NCBI GenBank assembly: GCA_900552585.1
Contig: USAB01000085.1
Span: 1 to 8,012 of the forward strand
DNA: 8,012 bases
Source: an uncultured Coriobacteriaceae bacterium
GTDB lineage: Bacteria > Actinomycetota > Coriobacteriia > Coriobacteriales > Eggerthellaceae
Direction: 5' to 3'
Shown here: piece after piece, positions 1 to 5,904 of the stretch
How the letters are laid out: every line of letters begins with the position of its first letter
How positions within the stretch are numbered: the stretch's first letter is position 1
Translations under genes and position numbers: made by a program
Notes under the pieces: model-generated
The model's database searches: none
Seen by the model: only the letters and a program-made list of their open reading frames with translations
What the model was told of the DNA's origin: nothing

Positions 1-456
1 AAGGCATGCGCGCAAGCCGGTGGCGTGTCCGTTGGCTATTCGCCGGCGCATAATGCGGAGGAGGACCGCGAAGTGTACGGCCACCCGCAGGAGGGTTTCA
101 CGCGCCATGTGTTCCTGGATGCCGGCCATGAGGGCGCCTATGCGCGCCTGCTGATGCGGTCCGTGCCGCTGGTGGACGATGCGGATGTCGTGGTGAGCCT
201 GGAGGGCAATTGGGGCACGCTCATGGAGCAGACGGCGGCCATCGTCTGCGGCAAGCCGCTTGTTGTGTTGGAACCGTCGGGCGGCGCCAGCGTCGTGTTC
301 CGGCGCGTCTATCCCACGCTGGCGGCGGAGAACCGCAACAATTACGGCGACCAGGTTGCGTTTGTCCAGACCATCCGACAGGTGGAGCAGGAGATTCTTT
401 CCGTGAGGGATACGGGCTCCCTCACGGATGCGTGCGTCATTCGCCGGGCGCAGTAG
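1..456 (+). CDS. LOG/SLOG-family Rossmann nucleotide-binding protein, 3' end (5' truncated by window)
   Basis: The frame is open from base 1 (K-A-C-A-Q-A-G-G-V) to a TAG at 454-456, giving 151 residues of a longer protein. The GTG at 25 is an internal valine, because the upstream codons continue the family pattern of an Ala-rich helix followed by GG-x-S-V-G-Y-S-P. The signature lies around residues 61-75: DDADVVVSLEGNWGTLMEQ, then a helix and the strand GKPLVVLE. LOG-like proteins usually carry PGGxGTxxE here. This one has EGNWGTLME, keeping the G-T and the glutamate but replacing the glycine pair. The family includes cytokinin-activating phosphoribohydrolases and many uncharacterised nucleotide-binding proteins such as the TIGR00725 group. 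The altered motif and missing N-terminus make the enzymatic role uncertain. It converges on rsfS, with 65 bases between the stop codons. Confidence 0.7.
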   Translation, partial: KACAQAGGVSVGYSPAHNAEEDREVYGHPQEGFTRHVFLDAGHEGAYARLLMRSVPLVDDADVVVSLEGNWGTLMEQTAAIVCGKPLVVLEPSGGASVVFRRVYPTLAAENRNNYGDQVAFVQTIRQVEQEILSVRDTGSLTDACVIRRAQ

Positions 457-482
457 GGGGGAGGAGCCCAAAGCGGGCGCCG

Positions 483-513
483 AAAAGCGAAGCGCGCTCC
501 GATGCGCGCTTCG
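483..513 (-). terminator. Probable intrinsic terminator of the rsfS transcript
   Basis: A perfect 10-bp stem, CGAAGCGCGC (488-497) with GCGCGCTTCG (504-513), encloses a 6-base loop. Read on the minus strand, the stem is followed by C and four T (483-486), placed just after the rsfS stop codon. The plus-strand side has no T run, so it fits a minus-strand terminator best. The short T tract makes it weaker than the terminator after ndk. Confidence 0.6.
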
Positions 514-521
514 GGCGGGGA

Positions 522-962
522 CTATCGCTCGAAGCCGGCGTGCTCCATCAGCTTCGCGATACGGTCGGAGTACTCCATGTCCGTGATGCCGGCCTCCTTC
601 AGATCGACGATGGGTGCGTCGTTCCACAGGCTTTCCAGGCGGTAGTAGTCGCGCGCCTCAGGCTGGAACACGTGTACGATGAAGCTGCCGTAGTCCAGCA
701 GCGCCCACGTGCCGTCCTCCACGCCTTCCGTATGCAGGGGCTTGACGCCCTTCTCCTTGCGCAGTTTCTCCTCCACGCGGTCGATGATGGCGTCCACCTG
801 GCGGTTGTTGCGCGCCGTGGCGATGACGAAGTACTCGGTGGAGGACATAAGCTTGCCCACTTCCTGCACCACCAGGTCCGTTGCCTTCAGTTCGTCCGCT
901 GCCTGGGCGGCAACCAGGGCGCAGGCGCGCGGATCTATTTCCTGTTTGCTGTTCTGGGTCAC
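522..962 (-). CDS. rsfS: Ribosome silencing factor RsfS (Iojap/YbeB family)
   Basis: The 146-residue protein matches the RsfS family along its length. These factors bind L14 (uL14) on the 50S subunit and block subunit joining, which lowers translation in stationary phase or starvation. The diagnostic stretch is at residues 86-113: WALLDYGSFIVHVF, then Y-Y-R-L-E-S-L-W. Before it comes STEYFVIATARNNRQVDAI, the family's 'DyFVIatg.n.rQv.AI' region. The core ends near residue 113, and about 30 residues of charged extension follow (family members are usually 105-130 residues). The start is a GTG at 960-962 with AGAAGG a few bases upstream; the frame stays open further upstream but without family similarity there. 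In many bacteria rsfS follows nadD. Here it lies 127 bases downstream of an rlmD-like gene on the same strand, and no nadD is seen in the window. Confidence 0.93.
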   Translation of the reverse strand: MTQNSKQEIDPRACALVAAQAADELKATDLVVQEVGKLMSSTEYFVIATARNNRQVDAIIDRVEEKLRKEKGVKPLHTEGVEDGTWALLDYGSFIVHVFQPEARDYYRLESLWNDAPIVDLKEAGITDMEYSDRIAKLMEHAGFER

Positions 963-1015
963 GGGATACCTTCTCTTTCGGGGATTGCGTAATCGAGTGC
1001 GCCGCGGGTATGCGG

Positions 1016-1074
1016 TCCGCACGTGCGGATTCCATGCGGCTTGCCGGCGCCGTGGCGCTGTGCCGCGCACGTGC
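1016..1074. repeat. Two GCACGTGC palindromes between rlmD and rsfS
   Basis: The gap between the rlmD-like stop and the rsfS start holds a perfect 14-base palindrome, TCCGCACGTGCGGA (1016-1029), and a second copy of its core octamer GCACGTGC (1067-1074), with centres 48 bases apart. No convincing sigma-70 promoter is visible on the minus strand here. The pair could be a regulator site upstream of rsfS or chance in GC-rich DNA. The sequence alone does not decide. Confidence 0.3.
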
Positions 1075-1089
1075 CGTAGAAACCCCATG

Positions 1090-2508
1090 CTAGCGGATTG
1101 ACGAGCGCCTTTCCAGCAACCCGACGGTTTCCGCATGATAGCTTTGCGGAAATAGGTCCACGGGCACAGCGGAGCGAAGCTCGTAGCCCGCCTCCGCGAA
1201 GCGGGCGATGTCCCGAGCGAACGTCGCGGGGTCGCAGCTGACATACGCCACGCGCGACGGATGAGCGGTCGCGATGTCCGCGGGAACCGTCTCCGCCAGG
1301 CCGGCGCGCGGCGGATCCACCACCAGCGCGTCCAGCTCGCCCAGGTCGGGAAGCTCGCGCGCGGAATCGCCGCCAATGCATTCGATTGTCACGTTGTTCA
1401 GGTCCGCGTTGCGGCGCAGGTCGCGCACGGCCGGGCCGGAACTCTCCACGGCCACCACGACCGCACCGTGCTTCGCCATGGGGACGCCGAACGTTCCCAC
1501 GCCGGAGTACAGGTCGGCCACGAAATCGCCGCGTTTCACATCCAGACCGTCCATGACCAGCTGCACCAGCGTCTCGGCCTGCTCCGTGTTCACCTGGAAG
1601 AAGCTGGGCGCGCTGACCTTGAAGCGGCAGCCCGCCAGCTGCTCTTCCCAGCAGCCCTTGCCCCACAGCACCTCGACGTTCTTCACGCGGCGGCTCTTCC
1701 CGGTATCGGCGATGACGCGGACGATGCTCGTGGGCTTCAGGGAATCGCGCAGCACCTTCACCGCCAGGGACCGCGGGAACGGCCCCGGCTCCGTCCACAG
1801 CGCCACCTCCGTGTCGCCGGTGCGCAGGCTGCGGCGGATGCCGATGCGGAACAGTCCCAGGTCGTTCGTCTTCTGCACGAAGCGCAGGCAACCGCGCAGC
1901 GCCCGCGGCGCGCGCTCGATGCCCTTGCACGCCAGCGGCACGGCGTCGATGGCCACCAGACGGTGCGTCTTCTCCTGATGGAAGCCCACCTCCAGCAGGC
2001 CGTCCGCGCCCGTGCGGCATCCCAGCTCCAGCTTGTTGCGATAGCCTATCTGGCGCTTGCTCGGCACGGTGTCGGCCACGATGCGGTCGGCCTGCGCGGC
2101 ATCCAGCTTCGCGATGCGCGTCAGCGCGCCCACGAGGTTTTCCCGCTTTGCGGAAAGCTGTGTCGCGTAGTCGATGTGGCCCCAGGGCGCCACGCTCGCC
2201 AGCGCAGGGGTGTACCAGCGCGGCTGAACGCGGCATGCGCCCGGCTGCTCCACGTTCACCAGGACGCCCTCGCAGAACGAGGTCTTCTCGCGCACGATAT
2301 CCGCAACGACGGTGTCCCCGGGCGCCGTGCATTCGATGAAGGCCGCCTTGCCGTCCGCCGTCCGCCCGATGCCCGCGGGCCCGTACGTGAGGGCGTCGAT
2401 ATGGATGGTCTCACGTCGCAGGGGCCGCCGTGCGTCCGCTGCGCCGCCGTTCGGCGCCGTGCGGTCGCGGCCCGTTTTCGCCGATGTGCCGTTTCGCTTG
2501 TTTGCCAT
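1090..2508 (-). CDS. rlmD: TrmA/RumA-family RNA (uracil-C5)-methyltransferase, RlmD-like, without Fe-S cysteines
   Basis: A 472-residue SAM-dependent m5U methyltransferase. After a basic tail (1-31), residues 32-85 form a TRAM-type RNA-binding domain (IDALTYGPAGIGR, 38-48). The catalytic half holds the SAM loop VADLYSGVGTF (330-340), the DPPRAG motif (398-403), the nucleophile Cys425 in YVSCDP, and the C-terminal glutamate Glu460 in SYHAETV. QIGYRNKLEL (153-162) is the usual motif before the central domain. Family members methylate U747 or U1939 in 23S rRNA, or U54 in tRNA. Sequence alone does not say which, so the symbol is the commonest family name. The C-x5-C-x2-C cluster of E. coli RlmD, expected near residues 97-112, is absent (PRWYTPALASVAPWG), as is the later fourth cysteine. 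The ATG at 2506-2508 has AAGGA five bases upstream. It is divergent from the isomerase gene. Confidence 0.85.
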   Translation of the reverse strand: MANKRNGTSAKTGRDRTAPNGGAADARRPLRRETIHIDALTYGPAGIGRTADGKAAFIECTAPGDTVVADIVREKTSFCEGVLVNVEQPGACRVQPRWYTPALASVAPWGHIDYATQLSAKRENLVGALTRIAKLDAAQADRIVADTVPSKRQIGYRNKLELGCRTGADGLLEVGFHQEKTHRLVAIDAVPLACKGIERAPRALRGCLRFVQKTNDLGLFRIGIRRSLRTGDTEVALWTEPGPFPRSLAVKVLRDSLKPTSIVRVIADTGKSRRVKNVEVLWGKGCWEEQLAGCRFKVSAPSFFQVNTEQAETLVQLVMDGLDVKRGDFVADLYSGVGTFGVPMAKHGAVVVAVESSGPAVRDLRRNADLNNVTIECIGGDSARELPDLGELDALVVDPPRAGLAETVPADIATAHPSRVAYVSCDPATFARDIARFAEAGYELRSAVPVDLFPQSYHAETVGLLERRSSIR

Positions 2509-2534
2509 GGGAATCCTTTTATGTGCAGTTGCAG

Positions 2535-2570
2535 TTGCTTGCTCTAGCGCGCCTCATAATACCCTATAAT
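2535..2570. promoter_or_regulatory. Divergent promoter region between rlmD and the isomerase gene
   Basis: This AT-rich pocket lies in the 105-base gap between divergent genes. On the plus strand TATAAT at 2565-2570 is a perfect -10, with TTGCTC (2539-2544) as the nearest -35-like box but at a long 20-base spacing. CATAAT lies exactly ten bases before it. On the minus strand TATTAT (2561 down to 2556) could be a -10 for rlmD, with no good -35. TCGATCGA (2570-2577) sits directly after the plus -10 and could be an operator. The boxes are seen; promoter activity is inferred. Confidence 0.5.
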
Positions 2571-2613
2571 CGATCGAGTTATTGTGTTTGCGAGACGGAG
2601 GTGCATACAGGTA

Positions 2614-3180
2614 ATGGCGCTTTACGAACCGCGGTACAAGCCCACGGGCCGGGAGGTTGCGAAGATCACCACGCCGAAGGGCGTCATCCGCGTCCAGCTG
2701 GCCGGTACGGATGCCCCCATCCATGTGGGCAACTTCGTGGAACTGGCTTCCAAGGGCTTCTATGACGGTCTGAAGTTCCATCGCTACGTGCCGAACTTCG
2801 TCATTCAGGGCGGCGATCCGTACACCCGCGAAGCCACGGAGCAGGAGGTGCGCGAGGTCTCCATGGGCCAGGCGTTCACTCGCATCGGAAGCGGCGGTCC
2901 GGGGTACGAGATCCGGCAGGAGTTCTCCGTGAACCCGAACAACCACCATCTCGATGGCTCGCTTGCCATGGCCCGGGGCATGGGCTATGACACGGCGGGG
3001 TCGCAGTTCTACTTCTGCCTGGGCGAACAGCCGTTCCTCGATCCGGAATACACGGTATTCGGCCAGACCGTCGAAGGTCTGGATGTCGTCCATGCCTTGC
3101 GCGCCGGCGACGCCATCGAGTCCATAGAGATAGAGCATGTCGACCAGGCGCAGATCGACGCCGCAGCCCCTAGGGCATAG
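2614..3180 (+). CDS. Cyclophilin-type peptidyl-prolyl cis-trans isomerase, cytoplasmic
   Basis: A 188-residue cyclophilin that speeds cis-trans isomerisation of Xaa-Pro bonds during folding. The active-site block is FHRYVPNFVIQGGD at residues 55-68, holding the catalytic Arg57 with Phe62 and Gln65. GPGYEIRQEF (95-104), SLAMARG (116-122), TAGSQFYF (127-134) and YTVFGQTVEGLDVV (146-159) complete the fold. There is no signal peptide or lipobox, so it should act in the cytoplasm. Residues 70-92, between the QGGD motif and GPGYE, form an insert of about 20 residues compared with compact bacterial cyclophilins, where this loop is short (GTGTGG-like). The ATG at 2614 is preferred over the upstream GTG at 2584, because GGAGG at 2597-2601 precedes it and similarity begins after it. 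It is first in a run with the TPR gene, 34 bases apart. Confidence 0.93.
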   Translation: MALYEPRYKPTGREVAKITTPKGVIRVQLAGTDAPIHVGNFVELASKGFYDGLKFHRYVPNFVIQGGDPYTREATEQEVREVSMGQAFTRIGSGGPGYEIRQEFSVNPNNHHLDGSLAMARGMGYDTAGSQFYFCLGEQPFLDPEYTVFGQTVEGLDVVHALRAGDAIESIEIEHVDQAQIDAAAPRA

Positions 3181-3214
3181 CGTATCGGTCAAGGGGGAAA
3201 GACAGAAGGGTCAT

Positions 3215-4573
3215 ATGAATAACGTACTATTCGAAAATGCCACCGCATCATATGCCGACAGGGATTATGCTGCGGCCCTGAAGGGCTTCACGGACTGCCT
3301 GGAGGATCCGGACAGCCCCATCCAACCCGGCGAGACCGGCCTGCTGTACCACCACATCGGCAACTGCCTGGTGCGCTTGGGGGACTATAACGAGGCCATC
3401 CACGCGTTCGCGCAGGCTACGGGGGACGAGGCCTATGACGACATGGGCGCCGTGAACTGCAATCTGGGCATGTGCTATGCGAAGCTGCACGATTACGAGG
3501 ATGCCGTCCGCTACTTCGAGGTGGCCGTGTCCGACAACCGCTATGCCACTCCGTACAAGGCGTACCTGGGCATGGGCAATGCGCTGCTGCGCCTGGGCAA
3601 GTCCGCCGAGGCCGGCGCGGCCTACCGTTCCGCGGCGTTGGATTCCGCGAACCCGGATCCCACGAAGGCCCTGCTGAACCTGGGCGTGTGCTTCATGGCG
3701 TTGAACCGTCCGGCCGATGCCGTGACGTCGTACGAGAGCGCGCTGCAGTTCGACATGTCGCCTGCCACGCGCAACAAGCTGTACGCGAACCTGGGCCAGG
3801 CCTATGTGGCGAACAACCAGTTCCAGAACGCCATCAGCGCATTCGAGAACGCGCTGGCCGACAAGACGTACTTCCTGAACGACGCCGCCAGCGTTGACTA
3901 CCAGCGCGCCATCGCCATGGTCTCCACCGGCACGGCCGTCATCGATATCAAGCAGGTGCAGGAAGGCACCGACACGTCCGGCATCGACGTCATGACGCCC
4001 GAGGCCGACGAGCTGGGCGGCCTGTACGACGACGCCCCGGACGAGATGGCCAGCCAGGCCACGCAGGTCATCGACACCCCGACGGCCGAAGCACCCATCG
4101 GCGGCAACGAGGACGACCGGTTCTTCACGGCCAGCGATGAAGAGCTGGAGCAGTGGAGCCGCGACGTGGCGAAGAAGGAGCGCAAGAGCCGCCATATCGG
4201 CCGCAAGATCCTGATCACGCTGCTCATCATTGTGGCGCTGCTCGTGGCGGGCGGTGCGTTCGCCTACACGCAGGGCTACGGCTATCCCACGCAGGAGGAC
4301 ATGACGAAGCAGCTGTTCTCGAACCCGTCCGGTTCCATGTCGCTGTTCGCGTCGTCCGTTGACCAGAACACGACCGAGAACCTGGTGGCGCCGCTCATCC
4401 AGACGGACAACGTGACCATCGACGGCGTGGACCGCTCCATGAACAGCTCCACCGTCTACGCGTCCACCACCACCTCGCAGGGAGGCACCGTGCAGTATGC
4501 CATCTCGTTCACGCGAGATTTCATCGGCTGGAAGATCGACAACATCGAACTCAGCTTCGCCAGCGAGAGCTAG
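3215..4573 (+). CDS. TPR protein with one transmembrane anchor and an exported C-terminal domain
   Basis: A 452-residue protein of unknown specific function. Residues 3-220 form about six tetratricopeptide repeats, with recurring patterns such as LGDYNEAIHAFAQA (55-68), LHDYEDAVRYFEVA (91-104), LNRPADAVTSYESA (163-176) and NNQFQNAISAFENA (200-213). An acidic, low-complexity linker follows (about 248-318). A basic patch, KKERKSRHIGRK (320-331), then precedes a hydrophobic helix at 332-351. The positive charges before the helix predict the TPR part inside the cell and the last 100 residues outside. Residues 352-452 are Ser/Thr/Asn-rich with alternating beta-like strands and match no domain I recognise. 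The ATG at 3215 has GAAGGG just upstream. It sits between an isomerase gene and ndk, so it may be co-transcribed with them. A role as a membrane scaffold is inference from architecture. Confidence 0.85.
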   Translation: MNNVLFENATASYADRDYAAALKGFTDCLEDPDSPIQPGETGLLYHHIGNCLVRLGDYNEAIHAFAQATGDEAYDDMGAVNCNLGMCYAKLHDYEDAVRYFEVAVSDNRYATPYKAYLGMGNALLRLGKSAEAGAAYRSAALDSANPDPTKALLNLGVCFMALNRPADAVTSYESALQFDMSPATRNKLYANLGQAYVANNQFQNAISAFENALADKTYFLNDAASVDYQRAIAMVSTGTAVIDIKQVQEGTDTSGIDVMTPEADELGGLYDDAPDEMASQATQVIDTPTAEAPIGGNEDDRFFTASDEELEQWSRDVAKKERKSRHIGRKILITLLIIVALLVAGGAFAYTQGYGYPTQEDMTKQLFSNPSGSMSLFASSVDQNTTENLVAPLIQTDNVTIDGVDRSMNSSTVYASTTTSQGGTVQYAISFTRDFIGWKIDNIELSFASES

Positions 4574-4589
4574 CAGCCAACGATCATTC

Positions 4590-4623
4590 CCGGGTCCGAG
4601 GCGGGTTTCTGTGCCGGACCCGG
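4590..4623 (+). other. Hairpin without T tract between the TPR gene and ndk
   Basis: A perfect 9-bp inverted repeat, CCGGGTCCG (4590-4598) with CGGACCCGG (4615-4623), has a 16-base loop. It lies between the TPR stop and the ndk Shine-Dalgarno site. No T run follows, so it is not a classic intrinsic terminator. A competing small stem, CCCG (4589-4592) with CGGG (4602-4605), is followed by TTTCT and would exclude the large one. RNA processing, partial termination or 5'-end protection of ndk mRNA are all possible. Confidence 0.4.
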
Positions 4624-4664
4624 TATGAATAGAGAGCCATTCAAAAACGAAAGGAACAAACAAT

Positions 4665-5075
4665 ATGGCCATCGAAAAGACCTACTCCATGATCAAGCCC
4701 GACGGCGTTGCCAACGGCCACATCGGCGAGATTATCAACCGCTTCGAGCGCGCTGGCCTGACCATCGAGCGCATGGAGCTTTCCCGCGTGACGCCCGAGC
4801 AGGCGAAGGCGAACTATGCCGAGCACGAGGGCAAGCCGTTCTACGATGGCCTGATCTCGTACATCACCAGCGGTCCCGTGGTGAAGATGGTCATCTCTGG
4901 CGAGGGCGCCGTGGCGAAGTGCCGTTCCCTGATGGGTGCAACGAACTGCGCCGAGGCTGCCCCCGGCACGATCCGCGGCGACTTCGGCCTGACCGTTGAC
5001 GAGAATGTCATCCACGGCAGCGATTCCGTCGAGTCCGCCCAGCGCGAGATCGGCGTGTTCTTCCCGGAGGCCTAA
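4665..5075 (+). CDS. ndk: Nucleoside diphosphate kinase
   Basis: A 136-residue enzyme of normal family length that transfers the gamma phosphate from ATP to other NDPs and dNDPs through a phosphohistidine, keeping NTP pools balanced in the cytoplasm. YSMIKPDGV (7-15) holds the ATP-contacting Lys11. GKPFYDGLISYITSGPVV (56-73) follows, then ATNCAEAAPGTIRGDFG (92-108) with Arg104. NVIHGSDS (114-121) contains the phosphorylated His117. All expected catalytic residues are present. The ATG at 4665 has AAGGA nine bases upstream. An open upstream frame overlaps it, but the family N-terminus (MAIEKTYSMIKPDG) fixes the start. A strong terminator follows, so ndk ends this transcription unit; a hairpin precedes it and it may also have its own transcript. 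Confidence 0.97.
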   Translation: MAIEKTYSMIKPDGVANGHIGEIINRFERAGLTIERMELSRVTPEQAKANYAEHEGKPFYDGLISYITSGPVVKMVISGEGAVAKCRSLMGATNCAEAAPGTIRGDFGLTVDENVIHGSDSVESAQREIGVFFPEA

Positions 5076-5129
5076 GCAGGGCGGCGCGGGCATCCCGCGA
5101 ACGCACGGCGCGGCGAAGATGCCGCGAAC

Positions 5130-5166
5130 AGTCGGCAGGGCAATGCGTCCTGCCGGCTTTTTATTT
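5130..5166 (+). terminator. Strong intrinsic terminator after ndk
   Basis: The 10-bp stem AGTCGGCAGG (5130-5139) with CCTGCCGGCT (5149-5158), including one G-U pair, has a 9-base loop and runs straight into TTTTTATTT. A smaller perfect hairpin, CGCGGG-CAT-CCCGCG (5085-5099), lies between the ndk stop codon and this terminator. Together they separate the ndk unit from the rimP-nusA operon. Confidence 0.92.
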
Positions 5167-5236
5167 GCACGGATTTGCCCTGGCCCTGAAGCGGCGGAAG
5201 CATATGGAGAGGTGATGCACGCCCGGGTGCGTGGTT

Positions 5237-5264
5237 TTGATTTACCTGTCTTCTATGATATAAA
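5237..5264 (+). promoter_or_regulatory. Likely sigma-70-type promoter of the rimP-nusA-ylxR-infB operon
   Basis: TTGATT (5237-5242) and TATAAA (5259-5264) are spaced by 16 bases in a sharply AT-rich pocket of an otherwise GC-rich window. Transcription would start near 5271, giving a leader of about 95 bases before rimP. An inverted repeat, CACGC-CCGGGT-GCGTG (5218-5233), ends just before the -35 and could bind a regulator. The boxes are seen directly; activity and start point are inferred. Confidence 0.55.
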
Positions 5265-5310
5265 TAGTTTCGCAACAGATATTGTTGCTGAATATGTACG
5301 GTTTATGAAG

Positions 5311-5341
5311 GAAGTGGGCGTATAACCCGCTTCTTTTGTTT
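5311..5341 (+). terminator. Terminator-like hairpin in the rimP-nusA leader (candidate attenuator)
   Basis: GAAGTGGG (5311-5318) pairs with CCCGCTTC (5326-5333), with one G-U, around the loop CGTATAA. TTTTGTTTG follows. Weaker pairs can extend the stem outward by up to four bases into the T run. It lies after the predicted promoter and only 16 bases before the rimP Shine-Dalgarno site, so it would end transcripts before the operon. In Bacillus subtilis the equivalent operon is known to be attenuated by a NusA-dependent leader terminator. A similar loop here is inference from position and shape. Confidence 0.7.
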
Positions 5342-5367
5342 GTAGGGCGAACATCGAAGGAGGAGAT

Positions 5368-5835
5368 GTGCTCACCGCAAAGGAAAACCAGCTGCTTCAG
5401 GCGCTGCTTCCCACGGCGGAGGCATCGGGCGTGGAAATCGTGTCCGTGGAGGTCGTCGGTGCCCGCAAGGCGCCTACGATCCGCGTGTACATCGACACGC
5501 CCGGCGGAGTCAGCTTCGACGAGCTGGCAAGCGCGCAGGAATGGGTGAACCGGATCATGGACGAGCTGGACCCGTTCCCCGGCGCCTACACGCTGGAGGT
5601 CTCCTCCCCGGGCATCGACCGCCCGCTGCGCACGCTGGAGCATTTCCAGCGCTTCGCGGGGGAGACGGCGGTGCTCATCCTATCGGAACCCTACGACGGC
5701 CGGGGCAAATGGACCGGGAAGCTGGCGGGCACGGACGGTACGGACGTGCTGCTGGAAATCGATGGGCGTACGGAGCACATTCCGTACGACAACATCAAGA
5801 AGGCCCATGTCAAAGGCCAAGTAGATTTCAGTTAG
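5368..5835 (+). CDS. rimP: Ribosome maturation factor RimP
   Basis: A 155-residue protein needed for late assembly of the 30S subunit. The N-terminal alpha/beta domain covers residues 1-88 and ends in the family signature LEVSSPGIDRPL (76-87). Residues 92-155 form the SH3-like C-terminal domain. VEIVSVEVVG (22-31) and IRVYIDTPGGVSFDELA (38-54) match the usual first strands and helix. The start is a GTG at 5368, preceded by a very strong AAGGAGG at 5357-5363 with only four bases between. An ATG two bases earlier is out of frame. It is the first gene of the operon with nusA, ylxR and infB. A leader hairpin immediately upstream suggests control at the level of transcription termination. Confidence 0.96.
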   Translation: MLTAKENQLLQALLPTAEASGVEIVSVEVVGARKAPTIRVYIDTPGGVSFDELASAQEWVNRIMDELDPFPGAYTLEVSSPGIDRPLRTLEHFQRFAGETAVLILSEPYDGRGKWTGKLAGTDGTDVLLEIDGRTEHIPYDNIKKAHVKGQVDFS

Positions 5836-5904
5836 CGGCACAAGAGCAGGATGATTCGCGGCTTTGCCCTGCGATGCCGCGTGCAAGCGAGAGGAAGGAA
5901 CAGA

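Noticed and set aside
963..1376. N-terminal extension of rsfS, and a longer minus-strand frame through rlmD
   Set aside because: RsfS similarity begins after the GTG at 962, which has its own AGAAGG site. The extra residues overlap the end of rlmD and resemble no family.
1261..2547. A 428-codon plus-strand frame antisense to rlmD
   Set aside because: It has no recognisable domain and a biased Arg/Ala/His composition, while the minus strand encodes a complete methyltransferase.
3248..4672. A 474-codon open frame antisense to the TPR gene
   Set aside because: It mirrors the TPR gene almost entirely, its peptide is a His/Val/Arg-rich shadow typical of GC-rich antisense frames, and the sense strand has clear TPR repeats and a ribosome binding site.
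5167..5367. A tRNA gene or defence gene hidden before rimP
   Set aside because: E. coli has metY upstream of rimP, but no cloverleaf, T-loop GTTCGA-like sequence or CCA end is visible here. The stretch is explained by a promoter and leader.
5851..5904. An 18-residue N-terminal extension of NusA from the ATG at 5851
   Set aside because: The extension has no NusA similarity, and the ATG at 5905 has a strong AGGAAGGAA and matches the family start.
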